64,000 nucleotides of DNA from Nannobrachium achirus (Eukaryota; Chordata; Actinopteri; Myctophiformes; Myctophidae). The stretch is from NCBI GenBank assembly GCA_963921795.1, contig OY997658.1, positions 52,300,312 through 52,364,311 on the forward strand, in the 5' to 3' direction. This document shows positions 21,420-33,723 of this stretch, in pieces (position 1 is the first letter of the stretch; each line of letters starts with the position of its first letter). The position numbers and the translations under genes are program-made. The notes below the pieces were generated by a model. It saw only the letters and a list, made by a program, of their open reading frames with translations, was not told the origin of the DNA and searched no databases.

Positions 21420-21880
21420 AAGGGATCTCCATATCTGGGCATAAAAGGGACATGGACTGACAGATACAGAGATCTCCATATAGGCATAAAAGTTACAAGG
21501 ACTGACAGATACAGAGCTGTATGGACATCAGTCGGATTGACTGTGTGACGTAGGTGCCTGAACCTCTAGTCTGGAATATTCACTGTTCACAATGTAAACC
21601 TAAGATGCCTAAGAGCGAAAAGAGATCTCGCCCTTTAGTGTGGTTGCCCTAACAGGGCATAATCTGGGAATTAGATGTAGAGGTCAGCTCCATATATGGA
21701 GATCTAGGTGATGATCCAGTCATCTCCATCTGGGAATGAGATGGGATCTCCATATATGGGCAAAAAAGGAACAAGGACGTAATTCATTTGCAAGTGTGAC
21801 TCGTGTCGCGGGAAACACACTGGTTAAACTGTCACAATATGTCCATATATGGGCATTCCCAGATATGCGCTACCCGTTTA
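21420..21880. repeat. CCATATATGG-bearing repeat cluster 1
   Basis: The phrase GATCTCCATATATGGGCA, often followed by a TAAAAGGGACAAGGACTG-like string, recurs at about 21.43, 21.47, 21.71, 21.75 and 21.84 kb. Several copies contain CCATATATGG, a palindrome that also fits the CArG-box consensus. Related clusters lie near 23.0, 24.85, 35.0 and 52.9-53.5 kb. Confidence 0.6.
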
Positions 21881-21883
21881 ATC

Positions 21884-22275
21884 CCACCGGTCACAATAGT
21901 GACCGTAATTATTTTCTTCATTTATGAGGCTATAAAATGTTATTGAATGATTCATTCATGCATTTCCAGCAATTATTGAAAAGGTTAAAGGGTCCCAATC
22001 AAATATGTGCGGTGTCACATGTTAACTATAAATTGTCACATGACCAGAGCTGTTTACTTCCTGTCTGCACCAAGAGGAGACGATGGAAGCATCAAAGCCC
22101 CAAAAGAAAATGTTAGTAAAGTATCTTAACATAAAGATAGGACCATGATTTTTGGTACACGTCTTCTTTAAGATGTCTAGTATTGGTGTATGCCTTTGCA
22201 ATTACTCAAATGTGTTCAGTGTGGTCATAAAACGAACAAACATATCGACGGCAACAATAGTGACCGGTGGGATAA
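21884..22275. mobile_element. MITE-like element with ATCCCACCGGTCAC ends
   Basis: The left end is ATCCCACCGGTCACAATAG and the right end is CAATAGTGACCGGTGGGAT, exact inverted copies. The terminal block itself is palindromic (GGTCACAATAGTGACC). The left terminus recurs at 25188-25214. No coding capacity. A target duplication is not evident. Confidence 0.65.
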
Positions 22276-22419
22276 TACATTAGCAACTACTGTAGCTATA
22301 CACATACTAATACACATAGCAAATTATTCTCTTTCTGCTGTTTTCTTTTACTTTAACTGGGGAATTCCCGGGGACCACCGACTCCTGGTGCTCCAGAACA
22401 GATGCAAAAGTCGTCGCGC

Positions 22420-22625
22420 CCCCTAGTGGAGGACCCCCGCCACTGCAGCGCACATAAAATGCCGGCAGCGCACATAAAATGCTGTAACTCAGGCTAGGAG
22501 CGAACGGGAGAGCTGGGGCTGGTACCCACACGTCCGCCTCGGCGGTGCTGAGACAGCCGTGTGTAGAGTGCCACCTTGTGGCAGACCCCCGCCACTGCAG
22601 CCCGCTAAAAAGGCCGTAACTCGCC
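22420..22625 (+). repeat. Imperfect local duplication
   Basis: ACCCCCGCCACTGCAGC occurs twice (near 22432 and 22586) about 155 bp apart, and CAGCGCACATAAAATGC occurs twice in tandem at 22446-22484. No gene recognised. Confidence 0.55.
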
Positions 22626-22629
22626 CCCC

Positions 22630-23160
22630 CCGAGCCACTTGACGGTCGCTTATCTCCCAATTATTGAATCTTACTGGTATGTTGGATGAGAAATAGCTCC
22701 CAGACAAGGCATGCAACATTGCAGTGTCTCAAAGTGAGAAAGATGCTGTCCTCAGTGATTGTGATAGTGATGTGTCAGACAGGGGCAAACAGGTTATTAG
22801 GGGCAAGCCAGGCTGTTGAATGCACGTGCTGAATTTATGCAAGTAGATGAGTGGAACGATGACTTACTAGTAAAACGCCTAAGGGCGACAAGCGACCTTG
22901 CCGTGAAGGGTGAGGTCACGCCATGTCTTGGCCATCTGACCAGGTATTTACATATATTGGACCAGTTACCCATAATGTAGACCCCTGGTACCCATATATG
23001 GAGATCCATGTATATGCTGTGAGACCCCTCCATGCTTATACTCAGTTATATGTTATGTGAAAGTCCTATGACGTCTATGACATCTGACATCATACATGCA
23101 ATCCCTTTTGTGCCCATATATGGAGATCCCTGTCTGTAGAACCAGCCACACAGATGGTGG
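22630..23160. repeat. Mixed dispersed repeat words, no gene
   Basis: It contains GACGGTCGCTTATCTCCC (22641, compare 46650 and 36708), AAAACGCCTAAGGGCGACAA (22872) and two CCCATATATGGAGATCC boxes (near 22993 and 23114). Nothing suggests coding sequence. Confidence 0.5.
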
Positions 23161-23560
23161 TAGGTAAGTAATAAGATGAGGGATGCAGTATGGTGGATGG
23201 TAAGTACTGTAGGTAGTTAGATGATGGATGCGGTATGGTGGTTGGTAGTTAGTAGATGAAGGACACGGTATGGTGGTAGGTAGGTAGTAGATGAGGGATG
23301 CAATATGTTGGTGGGAAGGTACTGTAGATAGTTAGATGAGAGATGATGGTAGTAGGTAGGTAGGTAGACAGACAATACTGCTGTGTTGGTTGGTAGATAG
23401 TTAGATTAGGGATGCAGTGTGGAGGTACATAGTTAGATGATGGATGCAGTAAGGTGGTAGGTAGGTAGGTAGGTAGTTAGATGATGGATGCAGTATGGTA
23501 GGTAGGTAGGTAGGTAGGTAGGTAGGTAGGTAGGTAGGTAGGTAGGTAGGTAGGTAGGTA

Positions 23561-24007
23561 CAGGGGCGTCACACCAAATTCTGGGCCCTGGGTTAAAGGA
23601 TTCACTGCGGGCCCCCCATGAATGTTAACCGAGTGCCGCGCTGCGAGCTTGTATAACTGCTATTTTTGAAAAATCTTGAAAATGTGTGCAAGAAACCTAT
23701 GTCAAGGACCCCCAAGATGATATGTATTTGGCCACGGACCCCGATCTCAAAATATTTCGTTCCAGGGACCCCCAGAAGCAAAATTTTAGTTAGAAATGTT
23801 CGCTTAAAAAAATACATGTATTCAAAGATTTTCACACATTTTCACAACTTTTCAAAAATAGCAGATCTACAAGCTCGCAGCGCGGCACTCGGTGCCGCGC
23901 TGTGAGCTTGTAGATCTGCTATTTTTCAATAGATAAAGTTACTAGGGCCCCTCCACCTTGGGCCCCAGTAACTCAGTCCCACTTTCCTACCCCTTGTGAC
24001 GCCCCTG
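23561..24007 (+). mobile_element. hAT-like MITE, CAGGGGCGTCACA family (family B)
   Basis: It starts CAGGGGCGTCACA and ends TTGTGACGCCCCTG. The flanks are GGTAGGTA on both sides, although the TAGG repeat makes that duplication less informative. It carries a half palindrome (23631-23670) and a full one (23851-23929). The same family lies inverted at 50350-50884. Confidence 0.8.
23851..23929. repeat. Dispersed palindrome, full copy 2
   Basis: 38-bp arms with two mismatches and a 3-base loop. The core reads CAGATCTACAAGCTCGCAGC and GCTGTGAGCTTGTAGATCTG, and the tip pairs GCGGCAC with GTGCCGC. Confidence 0.95.
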
Positions 24008-24044
24008 GGTAGGTAGGTAGGTGATAGATGCTGTAAGGTGGTAT

Positions 24045-24559
24045 GTATGTAGTTAGATGATGGATGCAGTTTTGTGGTAGGTAGGTATGTATGTACAGTA
24101 GGTAGATGAGGGATTCATTATGGTGGTAGGTAGGTATGTAGTTAGATGATGGATGCAATATGGTGGTAAGAGGGTAGTTAGATGAGCGATGCGGTATGGT
24201 GTGATATAGTTAGATGAGGGATGCAATATGGTGAATGGTGTGTACAGTATGTAGGTGGTTAGATGAAGGGATGCTGTATGGTGGTAGGTAGGTAGTTGTA
24301 TGGGTATGTATGTACTTAGATGATGGATGCAGTTTTGTGGTAGGTAGGTATGTATGTACAGTAGGTAGATGAGGGATTCATTATGGTGGTAGGTAGGTAT
24401 GTAGTTAGATGATGGATGCAATATGGTGGTAAGAGGGTAGTTAGATGAGCGATGCGGTATGGTGTGGTATAGTTAGATGAGGGATGCAATATGGTGAATG
24501 GTGTGTACAGTATGTAGGTGGTTAGATGAAGGGATGCTGTATGGTGGTAGGTAGGTAGG
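24045..24559 (+). repeat. Tandem duplication, period 263 bp
   Basis: The segment starting TGGATGCAGTTTTGTGG at 24061 recurs at 24324, and the following 230 or so bases are almost identical, for example GAGCGATGCGGTATGGTGTG at 24184 and 24447. A recent local duplication inside the minisatellite. Confidence 0.9.
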
Positions 24560-24794
24560 TAGTTGTATGAGGGCTGCAGTATGGTGGTAGGTAGGTAGTT
24601 AGATAAGGGACCCAGTATGGTGGTAGATACTGTAGGTCTTTAAATGAAGGATGCACTATCATGGTATGTAGATAGTTAGATGGTGGATGGTTGAAACCGC
24701 AGTTTATTATGAGAAACGGCACATCATGTCCATGTCTGTCCGTCCTTCACGCTTTTTTATGGTCTATGGGTTTGCCGCTCTGACATCATGCTCA

Positions 24795-24925
24795 CTCTCA
24801 CGCTCTGACATCACTGTGATGCCAGGGGAACCAAATCCCTTTTATGCCCATATATGGATATATGGAGATCCCTGTGATGCCAGGGGAACCAAATCCCTTT
24901 TATACCCATTATGTGGAGATCCCTG
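24795..24925 (+). repeat. Tandem 60-bp repeat, two copies
   Basis: GATGCCAGGGGAACCAAATC followed by CCTTTTAT, CCCAT and GGAGATCCCTG occurs twice in a row. The first copy carries CCATATATGG. Confidence 0.8.
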
Positions 24926-25114
24926 ATGTCATGAATATTAAGCCCATATCTGTGAATATCTATGGGTACCAGGGGTCTCTATATATGGGTAACTGGTCCG
25001 ATATATATCACTGGCCAGATGCCCAAGATATGGTGCGCTTTTCACCCTTAGGCGTCTTACTGGTAGGTAGTTTAATGAGGGATGCAGCATGGTGGTAGGT
25101 AGGTAGTTATGGCC

Positions 25115-26070
25115 TTTGGTGTAAGATTTTAACATTCTAGGATAACTATATTTACTATATACACTTTAAAAGGTTGATACAACACATTATCCCACCGGTC
25201 ACAATTGTGACCGAACATAAAACACACCTGTTCACCTACTTTTTCATGAAAATTTCAAAAAAATATGATTGATTATTGCAAAGGGTTACTAATGACACAA
25301 TATTTGAATATTCTTATGTCTGGGAAAAATTCGGGATTAAACGGGTTGTTAATATTGATGGGCATAAATGGGATTCTGTTAGTGTGGTTGCCCTAAGAGG
25401 GCATCATCTGGGAATCAGGTGTAGAGGTCAGCTCCATATATGTTTTAATTAATTGTTCCTAGTTTCAGTTCCTTGAAATTACTTCAGTTTCAAATATTCT
25501 GTCTTCTGATTGTATTTGCCAGACCCATGAAATGGGTAGGCCTACATAAGCAAATGTCTGTCCGGGTTTTCTATATAAAGGGTATATATGATGATGACAT
25601 GATGATGACATGCCTACAAAAGGCATGATGTCATAAATGATGATGACAGACAGGGGGTCTGGCACAACCAGGTTGACCTGGTCTAGTTTAATATTGATGT
25701 ATGTAAATGTATATATTATTGTTGACATTGTTGTACCTCGGCTACATTGTGAGTTTAAATAAAGGTAACAAACAAATATGGAGATCTAGGTGATGAGTCG
25801 TCTCCATGTACCGGTAGGGCTATGGATATCCAGGGTTTCATCTTTGATGAGGTGATGTCACAACAATGTGATGTCACAATGTCAACAATGTGATGTCACA
25901 ACAGCTATAGACTATAGACATTGACTATAGACGTTACTTACTCACTCAGTCACAGACGTACGGACAAGATGTGACGGTTTTCATAGCTGTGTCCTACGGT
26001 CACAATTATTCTATTGTCCTTTGGCTTCCTTTGATGAAAGGACCCACTGAGCCACTCCTCCCACTTACTA
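25115..26070. other. No gene seen; repeat scraps
   Basis: It contains the ATCCCACCGGTCACAATTG terminus (25188), an AGTGTGGTTGCCCTAAGAGG word (25381) and a GATGATGACA tandem (25587-25650). TTTAAATAAAGGTAACAAAC at 25753 could be an old LINE 3' end, but I cannot confirm it. Confidence 0.4.
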
Positions 26071-26080
26071 TGCTTTAGAC

Positions 26081-26229
26081 CAGTGGTTCTCAACCTGTGG
26101 GTCGGGACCCCCAGAGGGGGTCCCCAAATTATTTTGGGGTGTCCGATGATTAATGTAATAATATTAGAGGCAGAAAATTTTGATAGAACCGTGTTATACA
26201 AATGTAATGTCGCGGCCTGAGAATCACTG
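26081..26229. mobile_element. hAT-like MITE, 149 bp, with 8-bp TSD
   Basis: It starts CAGTGGTTCTCAACCTG and ends CCTGAGAATCACTG, flanked by CTTTAGAC on both sides (26073-26080 and 26230-26237). The termini fit the classical hAT CAGNGNTTCTCAA form. Confidence 0.9.
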
Positions 26230-26239
26230 CTTTAGACAG

Positions 26240-28330
26240 CGCTATGTACTGTAGCTGTCTCCAGGGCCACAGTGAAAAGGGAACCAAGGAACCCTCAGAG
26301 ACCTGAGGAACATGCAGAGGATATGAGATAACACAGAGGAACAATGTGTACCAAACCCCAGCAGGAATATACACTCTCAGCCAAACACCTGCAGACAGGA
26401 GGTTACAACGCAGCGCAGTGCATCATTGACACAGGTTCTCCAAAATTACAGTTTACCCCTGAGGCCTCTCTAAAGGTATATGTTCTGCTACTGCATTCAT
26501 AATGTCTCCCTTTGACCTCCACATGTACTGCAGTACAATAAATCATAGGAGGCATATTACATTTTTTGGTCCATGTCAGTGGACAGCTGAGCTGCATTAC
26601 ATAGTGGTCACATCTAAACTCACGACTGAACCTGAAGATTAATTGTTTATGAACACATTATCAATTATTCCAACCTCAAAGGTTGTGCCAGAATAATATA
26701 ACATACTGTATGTAGATAATTTCACTACTAGTGATGAATAAATGCTGCAAATGCTTAAGATATATACTATTAAGCAGTGACCAATCAATATGCACCCCTT
26801 TGAATGTCTCCAAATGTCTATGATTAATTGGCTCTGTTACATCTTGTTTCATTGTTTCATTGATTCCCATCTCATATCAATCTGTTCAGATTTCCAGTCA
26901 GTTTAGATTGTTTAGTTACAGTTGGTGATTTGTTCTCTCTCTTTTGAAGCTCAAGTTACCAGTTGTATTGGGCGAGTTGGGTAAATGATGTTTGTCAAGT
27001 GTGTGTGCATTAGTGGGTTCTTTTAGTTCCTGAGCACATATCCGAGTTGGTTATTAATTAGTGGGATGCACAACACAATAGGATAATAGGTACAAAATAA
27101 AATAAATAAACGCAGTGTTCCATGACACAACATGTGGAACATTTTTACATTTGAAACATTTCCCTGTGAGTTTGGTCGTTTGGTGGTGAAATTGCACTGT
27201 GCGCAACGGGCGCATCTGTCATTTCCGTTGGGGATTTTAGTCAAAAATGTGTGTTTTAGGGAGATCTGATTTGACCACTATTTGTCCTACTGTATATTAG
27301 GAGGACGTTTGTAAAGTTGCCCTTCTGAAATTAAATGACATGGATAAACAACAACAACAAAAACTAGATTAATCAACAGAAAACAGTTTGGTGCAACAAT
27401 CAAGGCACAGATGTCAGATAAACTCTGAGGCTTGTTTTTGATGGGCAGTACAGAGATCAAGTGAGAAAGTGAGAAGTGTTTGAGCTGCAGGTGCTGCTGG
27501 AGAGGCATTCAGCAGCAGGTGGTCTGATCATGTTGTTGTCATGTGGAAAAGTGGAGAGGAGCACTTAGGGTTGTCGTCTGTGCTTGATTACGTAATAAGG
27601 ACACAGAGAGGCAAATGTGTGCACACAGTCACATGGGTAATGAGCCGCAAATGTGATATAGGTCTTTACACTGCAGCTGCCTCCAATTGAGCGCTCAAGC
27701 TTAGCAGCAACCTGTGCAAAAATAGACGATACACTACATCACCCATCAGTCACAATTACCAACAAATCTTCAAAGCATGCGTGGGTGTTGTGCTATGTGT
27801 GTACTGTATACTGTACATGTACAAGGTTTTGATGTGTTAACAACATGTATTTATGTACTGTACAAATAGCCTTGCAGACTCATAGCTCATTCCAACCTGC
27901 CCTTCGTAGGAGTGTGACATGCTGAATGAAAAGTTTATCCAAATGGTTATGCATTCTCTTATATAAGAACATATATGTTGATCTCAAGTTGTGTTTCAAT
28001 GCTACTGCTATCATTATACAAATACATTAAATAGCATCAAGACAACCCAGTTTACCAGGAAGAGAAAGGGGAGAAGAGAGAATGAAGCTTTGAAAGAATC
28101 TATCAAGCCACTGTCTTTCACCAGGAAGACATGGCCATATAAAGCCAATAAACCTGTCTTATTGAGTTAGGAAGGTGCTCAATTTAACCTCAATGGTTGT
28201 AATCTTGTGACCTTGGACTTGCCAAGAAAGCGATTAAGAGGGGAAATTTTAGATTTTCACCCAGGAATGATTGGTTTAAACTTCCCAGTGTGGTCAATGT
28301 GCTATTGGTGGCAGGTATAATGAGCACAGG
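26240..28330. other. No gene seen
   Basis: About 2 kb without recognised repeats, RNA genes or coding motifs. Any conserved regulatory elements would need cross-species alignment. Confidence 0.35.
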
Positions 28331-28341
28331 TGACTGTGCTG

Positions 28342-28674
28342 CAGTGGTGGAAAACATATGAAATGGTTTTTACTTAAGTAAAAGTATACTGCAATGTAAA
28401 AGTCTGGAATTCAAGATGTAGATGTTACTTGAGTAAAGGTACGAAATGTTTGAAAAGCAGATCTACAAGTTCACAACGCGTCACATAGTGTACCGGTAGG
28501 TATAAAATAGGGCTAAAGTGGTTAATGTATGTTGTATAATATAAGAGTAAAAGTACAATATTTGGAGTCGAGTGGAGTAGAAGTAAAAATGATTGGAAAT
28601 ACTCAAGTAAAGTACAAACAACTCGAAAGTGTACGTAAATGTAACTAAATGTACTTAGTTACTTTACACCACTG
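28342..28674 (-). mobile_element. hAT-like MITE, family A, with near-perfect TSD
   Basis: It starts CAGTGGTGGAAAAC and ends CTTTACACCACTG. The flanks are CTGTGCTG (28334-28341) and CTGCGCTG (28675-28682), 7 of 8 matching. A half palindrome (GCAGATCTACAAGTTCACAA) lies near 28460. Confidence 0.85.
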
Positions 28675-28679
28675 CTGCG

Positions 28680-31600
28680 CTGGCAATCAAAATGATCCAT
28701 CACTTACAAATCTGTCTTGTTTTATGAGCTCCATAGTCTTCCAGTTCCAGTACATTACATTAGCAGTTCACCACTGGCCCTACTCACAACTTATCATAAA
28801 CATTTTATAGACGTTCTGACTTCTGCCTAAATGAAGGATGTCCTCTGCTCAATCTTATAGCTGCTGCAGTGTATTCTGGATAACAGAAGGTGAACCCAAA
28901 TGCTTAATGCGTTATTTTAAATTGCTTCCCCTCTGGCTTTATGTTGAAGTGTCTCTGAGCAAGACACTGAACCCCTAACTGCTCCCTGTTGGCGCTGCAC
29001 GCTTCTCTCATATTATATGGATGGGTTAAATGCAGAAAAGCAATTTCCCCATTGATAGGCTATATAGCCTGCTCTAGCAGCAGGCTATAAGCATAAGAAT
29101 GTCTCTCCCCTCCTTGTGCATTTTAGAGAGCTCTGTAAGGAAAGAGAGCGGAGAGGCCTAATTCTTCATGCAGCTGATAAATATTCTCAAATAGCCTACC
29201 TCTCTTAACGTAAGAATGTCATGACTCGTGAATACATAGCCTCCTTGTGCCATTCTTTATCTCTCTCTTTATCCGCAGTGATATCCATTTGGGGTTGCAA
29301 GGGTGCACGAAATACATTGGAATAGGATAGGCATGCTTTAATATATAATAACCTAAATGAAAATGAGAAATATATCAAAATATATCAAGATATTATGTAT
29401 CATATACTCTACCTGTTGGACATGAGGCATTGGGCTACAGTGATTCTGACCACAGTAACGGACACCTCGTTTCAATGTGATGTTATTACGGCGTAGAGAG
29501 CCTTTTGTTTTGACAGTGTCCCCGGACATCATTAGGCAATATTAATGTTGTTCCCATAGATTTTAAGCTCACATGCCTTCACTTCTAGTTCTTTAACATG
29601 GACATTGGTTTTGTCACTAGAAAAGCTTCAAATCTCTGACACTTAAATAGGAATGTCCCTCAAGCCGGTCCCAACCCTGTAGATAGTAAAATGCTGAACT
29701 CACAGCAGGAAGGACAGACATTGGACTCCACCGGCCCCAGTGTGTGCCATTTATGCTAGCAAGCACTATAGAGTTTCCTCTCTGGGAGTTTCTAACCTTA
29801 GTGAATCCCCTCTTCCCAAAGGAATTTCCGCAACGGAAGACAACAGAAGGAAAATGGAACAAAGGACAGAGAAGTTCAGTTACACACAGATTGGATGCAG
29901 GAAGACACTGCATTTGTAAAATGTTATGTATTGAATTAGGTACTGCCCCTTGTGTTACTGCACAGGGGGACAATATCAGCTATAGATGTGTTACACATCT
30001 CTATTCAGAAACACTGCTATTCAGAAGATTGACTTCCATTATTCTCAATGGAGGTGTCACCTAAACCTAACCTAAACCCTAACCTCAGTGGGGGTATTTC
30101 TGAATAGGGATGTTTCTAAGTAGGGGTGTTTCTGAATAGAGGTCTGCCCCCGCCATAGTTATAGTGTTGGAATTGGTGCAGTAGCAAAAACTAGGAAATA
30201 ACCACAACTTTGTCTGGGAATAAAACTAAATAAACATAAAACACCACATGCATCAAATATTACATTGTCTGTAGATACATTTAAAAACATGATCTTAACT
30301 CAAAGCAATAGAACAAAATCTCACCTCATTGGAGAGAGTGCAGCTCTGTCGCAGACAATATGATAACAGGCTAACCCTAGCCACAAAACAGATCAAATCA
30401 ACAAAGTTAGCCTTCAGTGTGCACCCCAGTTTAGTTGCTCGATTCAACATTTAGATATTTCATATTAATTCTAATTAGTTTCTGTTGGAGATTCGGTTGC
30501 TGTGCACACCCTTCATTCTGGAGTCTACAGGATTCAGATTTAGTTCAATTCAAAGTCAAGGTGACACCATGACTTTGGTGTTAAGGAGGGATAAGCACCT
30601 CACACAACAGTTATACTTGAGAAGATTTGGTTCAGAAAGGTTTCAAAATGGAAGTAGGCCTACACTGGTGAATGTTGGGAGTTGGTTGTTTATGTCTCAG
30701 AGAGAGCCACACAGTAAATAATGTAATTTAGACAGATGCTTTTGTCAAGTATTTCTGTTGGTGCACACAGTATTCAGTGTTTTGCTCAAGTAACACTTCA
30801 AGTCATGATACAAGTCTGAAAGCGACAGAGTTCTCAATCACTTCTTAATCTCTCCCTCCATGCTAAAATAGTCTGTCTGATCTGAGGCCCCATAAGCAAT
30901 ATAGACTGTGGAGGCCACAGTCTAATGCTGTTAATGCTGTTTACCCTTTCACTGTAACCTGTAGCCAATGCCCTCCTCCTAATGGTTAGTGTGGTTTCTC
31001 AGGGGGCTGGGCTTAATCCTGAGTTATCACAGCTTTGGATCTGGGCTAAAGGCAACAATTGATTCATTATCAGCGGACATCAGTGTCCTCAGGCCGAGAC
31101 GGATACTTGTCAGAGTTGTCAGTAGTTTAATTGGCTAACACTCAAGGTCACAAACGATGGAGAAGACGAGGGGGGTGAGATGAAATGGTGGACCGTTTAA
31201 TTTGCTGCCGATCAAATGGGGAGACATGGCAGCAGAAATACTTTGTTTCGGAAGCAATAAATAACACCAGAGCCAATGTCTGTTAATTCTCCGAAAGCAA
31301 TTAGACTTTTCTTGTTGAGTCATCCACCCAGAGCTATTCCGAAGCTCCCACTGCCTTTATGTTGGCCCATCTCTGCTCTCTTATAGGAATACCATTTGAA
31401 AAAATGACACTTCTTGGGTCCCATTTCACTTTCTCAATAGACATTAAAATAAGGGGAAGGAAACGAAAGGCTTATCTGATGAGATGTTGGGGCCTTTGAA
31501 CAAAAATTCTGACATGATCATTACATTGCAGAGCACGATGACAGTAATATAGTACAGTATTAATACTGTTGTGCACCTATCTCCGGCGTAATGGATTATA

Positions 31601-31700
31601 GGGTCCTTTGACTCAACATGCTCAGCTAGTGTGTGTCCCTACGGTATGTGTGGTGCAGCACGAACAGCTGCAATACAGCTGGCTGACCAAATTGCACTGT
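28680..31700. other. No gene seen; SINE scrap at 28945-29005
   Basis: One short piece (AAGACACTGAACCCCTAACT) resembles the SINE-like repeat at 5817-6007 in opposite orientation. At 30001-30145 the word CTATTCAGAAACAC and its inverse recur a few times. Otherwise featureless to me. Confidence 0.4.
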
Positions 31701-31708
31701 TGAGCAGT

Positions 31709-31834
<126 letters not shown>

Positions 31835-31839
31835 CATAG

Positions 31840-32600
31840 GTATAGCTGCTCAAATGCACCGGATGGTTTGATTTTTGTTATTTAAAAGCTAATGATCACA
31901 ATGTTCTACAATGTATAGCATATTCATGGTGTGAATACTGAATATTCGTACCCTCTTACCACTTTTAAATCCATCCAATGTAGAATTACTTTCACCATTC
32001 TCAGAGGTATATTATTATCAAGGTGACCCTCCACCAAACAGATTATAAGAGACTTGTTCCAACTCCAACAGATGTGCAACAGATTAACATTTAGTTCAGC
32101 ACAAACTAGTCGGCTGACACTTTTAAAATGCTGGTCAACTGGCTGCCAGTGTTGCCAGGCCTGCATATTATTATTTGGGCTTGTTTTCCTGTAATGTCGC
32201 TTGTAAATATTCATAGTTGTGGGTTGTTCGTTTTTTGCTTGTTTCTGAAGTGTAACATTGCTTATTTGGGCTTGCTTCCAAGATTATTTTTTGAAATATA
32301 GCTGATGAACTGCTCAAGTGGTGAATAGTCACTTCTTTTGGAAAATGGTAGAATTACTGGTATAGGAATTGAGAGTTGAGAATATGGTATTTAGTTCATC
32401 ATGTCAGTCAACTCCATATTTGGGAAAAGTGTATTTTTAGTATTTTCCCATTCAAGTCAATGGAGAAAATGTATTCACTAATAAATGAATATAAATTAAA
32501 CTATATAACATATCTCTAAGCAAAATGCAAGCACACAAATCCCGATGAAGCCGATCAATTTGACATTATGCTCCAAGTGCCGGAAAGAAAAAGTGTGACA
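31840..32600. other. No gene seen
   Basis: AT-rich, no recognised feature. Confidence 0.35.
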
Positions 32601-32607
32601 AGTTTAT

Positions 32608-32685
32608 AGTCTGGTTGCCCTGTTAGGGCTACCACACTAAACATAATGAAATGGTAATTTAGTGTGGTTGCCCTAACCAAACTAT
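32608..32685. repeat. Hairpin of the TGTGGTTGCCCTAA repeat family
   Basis: TTAGGGCTACCACACTAA pairs with TTTAGTGTGGTTGCCCTAA across about 25 bases. Related words occur near 1.3, 21.6 and 25.4 kb. Confidence 0.6.
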
Positions 32686-32742
32686 AATACTTGTCCATCT
32701 TTCCAGATACATTTTTGCATGCATGCACTTGGGCCATATGTC

Positions 32743-32744
<2 letters not shown>

Positions 32745-32821
<77 letters not shown>
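32745..32821. repeat. TA microsatellite
   Basis: About 76 bp of pure TA, immediately upstream of the transcription-unit-like segment that follows. Confidence 0.95.
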
Positions 32822-32829
<8 letters not shown>

Positions 32830-32934
32830 AACGGGTTGAAGAAAGACCTTATTTATTATGGTGAAATTCCTGCTAAAATATGTATAATAGTTTTGTCATG
32901 CAACGAGTGGTCACACAGCGCCCTCTACTGGTGT

Positions 32935-32942
32935 CTATAAAT
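32935..32942 (+). promoter_or_regulatory. Candidate TATA box
   Basis: TATAAATA lies about 37 bases upstream of the CAGTTTCC where the spliced copy at 34430 begins, close to the usual distance between a TATA box and a start site. The CA+1GTTT there resembles an initiator. The inference is supported by the 5' end of the spliced copy. Confidence 0.55.
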
Positions 32943-33154
32943 AGCCCCGGAACCAACGGAACCAACGTCAGCAGTTTCCTAGTCCTCTGCTGTATGGTGA
33001 GTCATGTTTTGCTGCTGCTCTGCAGAAATAATTATAAAGTACATTAAAACTAACGTGAGATTTATTCTAAGATGCACAGTCATGTAACAACAGTGAACAT
33101 GTAATCTCAGTGCATTTCGTTTTGTATCTGTTGTAATTTAGGACGTTAGTTGTA

Positions 33155-33623
33155 TTAACTCTCCTACTGCCAGATTATTTATTTATTTATTGGGTCTGGT
33201 GCCATCAAAAAGCGGCTTACCTTTGCGACGTTATAGTAGACAGACATTTATTTATTTATTTTTATTTATTTTTTTGATTGTGCAATAGTGCACTTTGGTC
33301 TGCCAGGCAGCAGAGGGCGGCGTCATGCGAGAATGAATGTGAATTTGCCTGTTATGTGTTGCCGTACATTCAGACCAGTCACTGGCCACAGAGCCTTACA
33401 GCCAGAGGAAATCAACAAGGAAGTGAATTGGTCTCCATTGATGTTAACGCATAATGGATATTTTACACCATCACCGCGGAAAATGTGTTTACAGTACACG
33501 GCGGCGCGACCCCTCATCAGCTTCAACAAGGTAAACGAACGAACGCGAACGAGCGCCGTATTGGCGCGGAGGTCTCTTGAGAATTGGGGCGAACAGGAAC
33601 GTCCAAAGCAGTAGGAGAGTTAA
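33155..33623. mobile_element. TTAA MITE inside intron 1
   Basis: Perfect 16-bp terminal inverted repeats, TTAACTCTCCTACTGC and GCAGTAGGAGAGTTAA, whose outer four bases would be the TTAA target. This suits a piggyBac-type non-autonomous element. It lies wholly within the intron and so need not disturb splicing. Confidence 0.85.
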
Positions 33624-33723
33624 TTAATTATTTCGTTACTGAAGCCAATATTGTTTTCCCCTATAGACATCAATAACCAGTGGAGAGGCTAACCACATAT
33701 TGTGTGTGTTCTGTGATCACTCA

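Larger units (their letters stand above)
23160..25110. repeat. TAGG-rich minisatellite, interrupted
   Basis: Units of roughly 40-65 bp read GTAGTTAGATGATGGATGC, AGTATGGTGG, then TAGG repeats. A pure TAGG tract lies at 23498-23560. The array is interrupted by the transposon at 23561-24007 and by a CCATATATGG-type segment at 24750-25060. It is not CRISPR: repeats are direct and degenerate, and there are no regular unique spacers. Confidence 0.85.

Noticed and set aside
23160..25110. CRISPR-like regular repeats
   Set aside because: Units are direct, degenerate and contiguous with TAGG simple repeats, there are no conserved repeats with unique spacers, and the genome is clearly eukaryotic.
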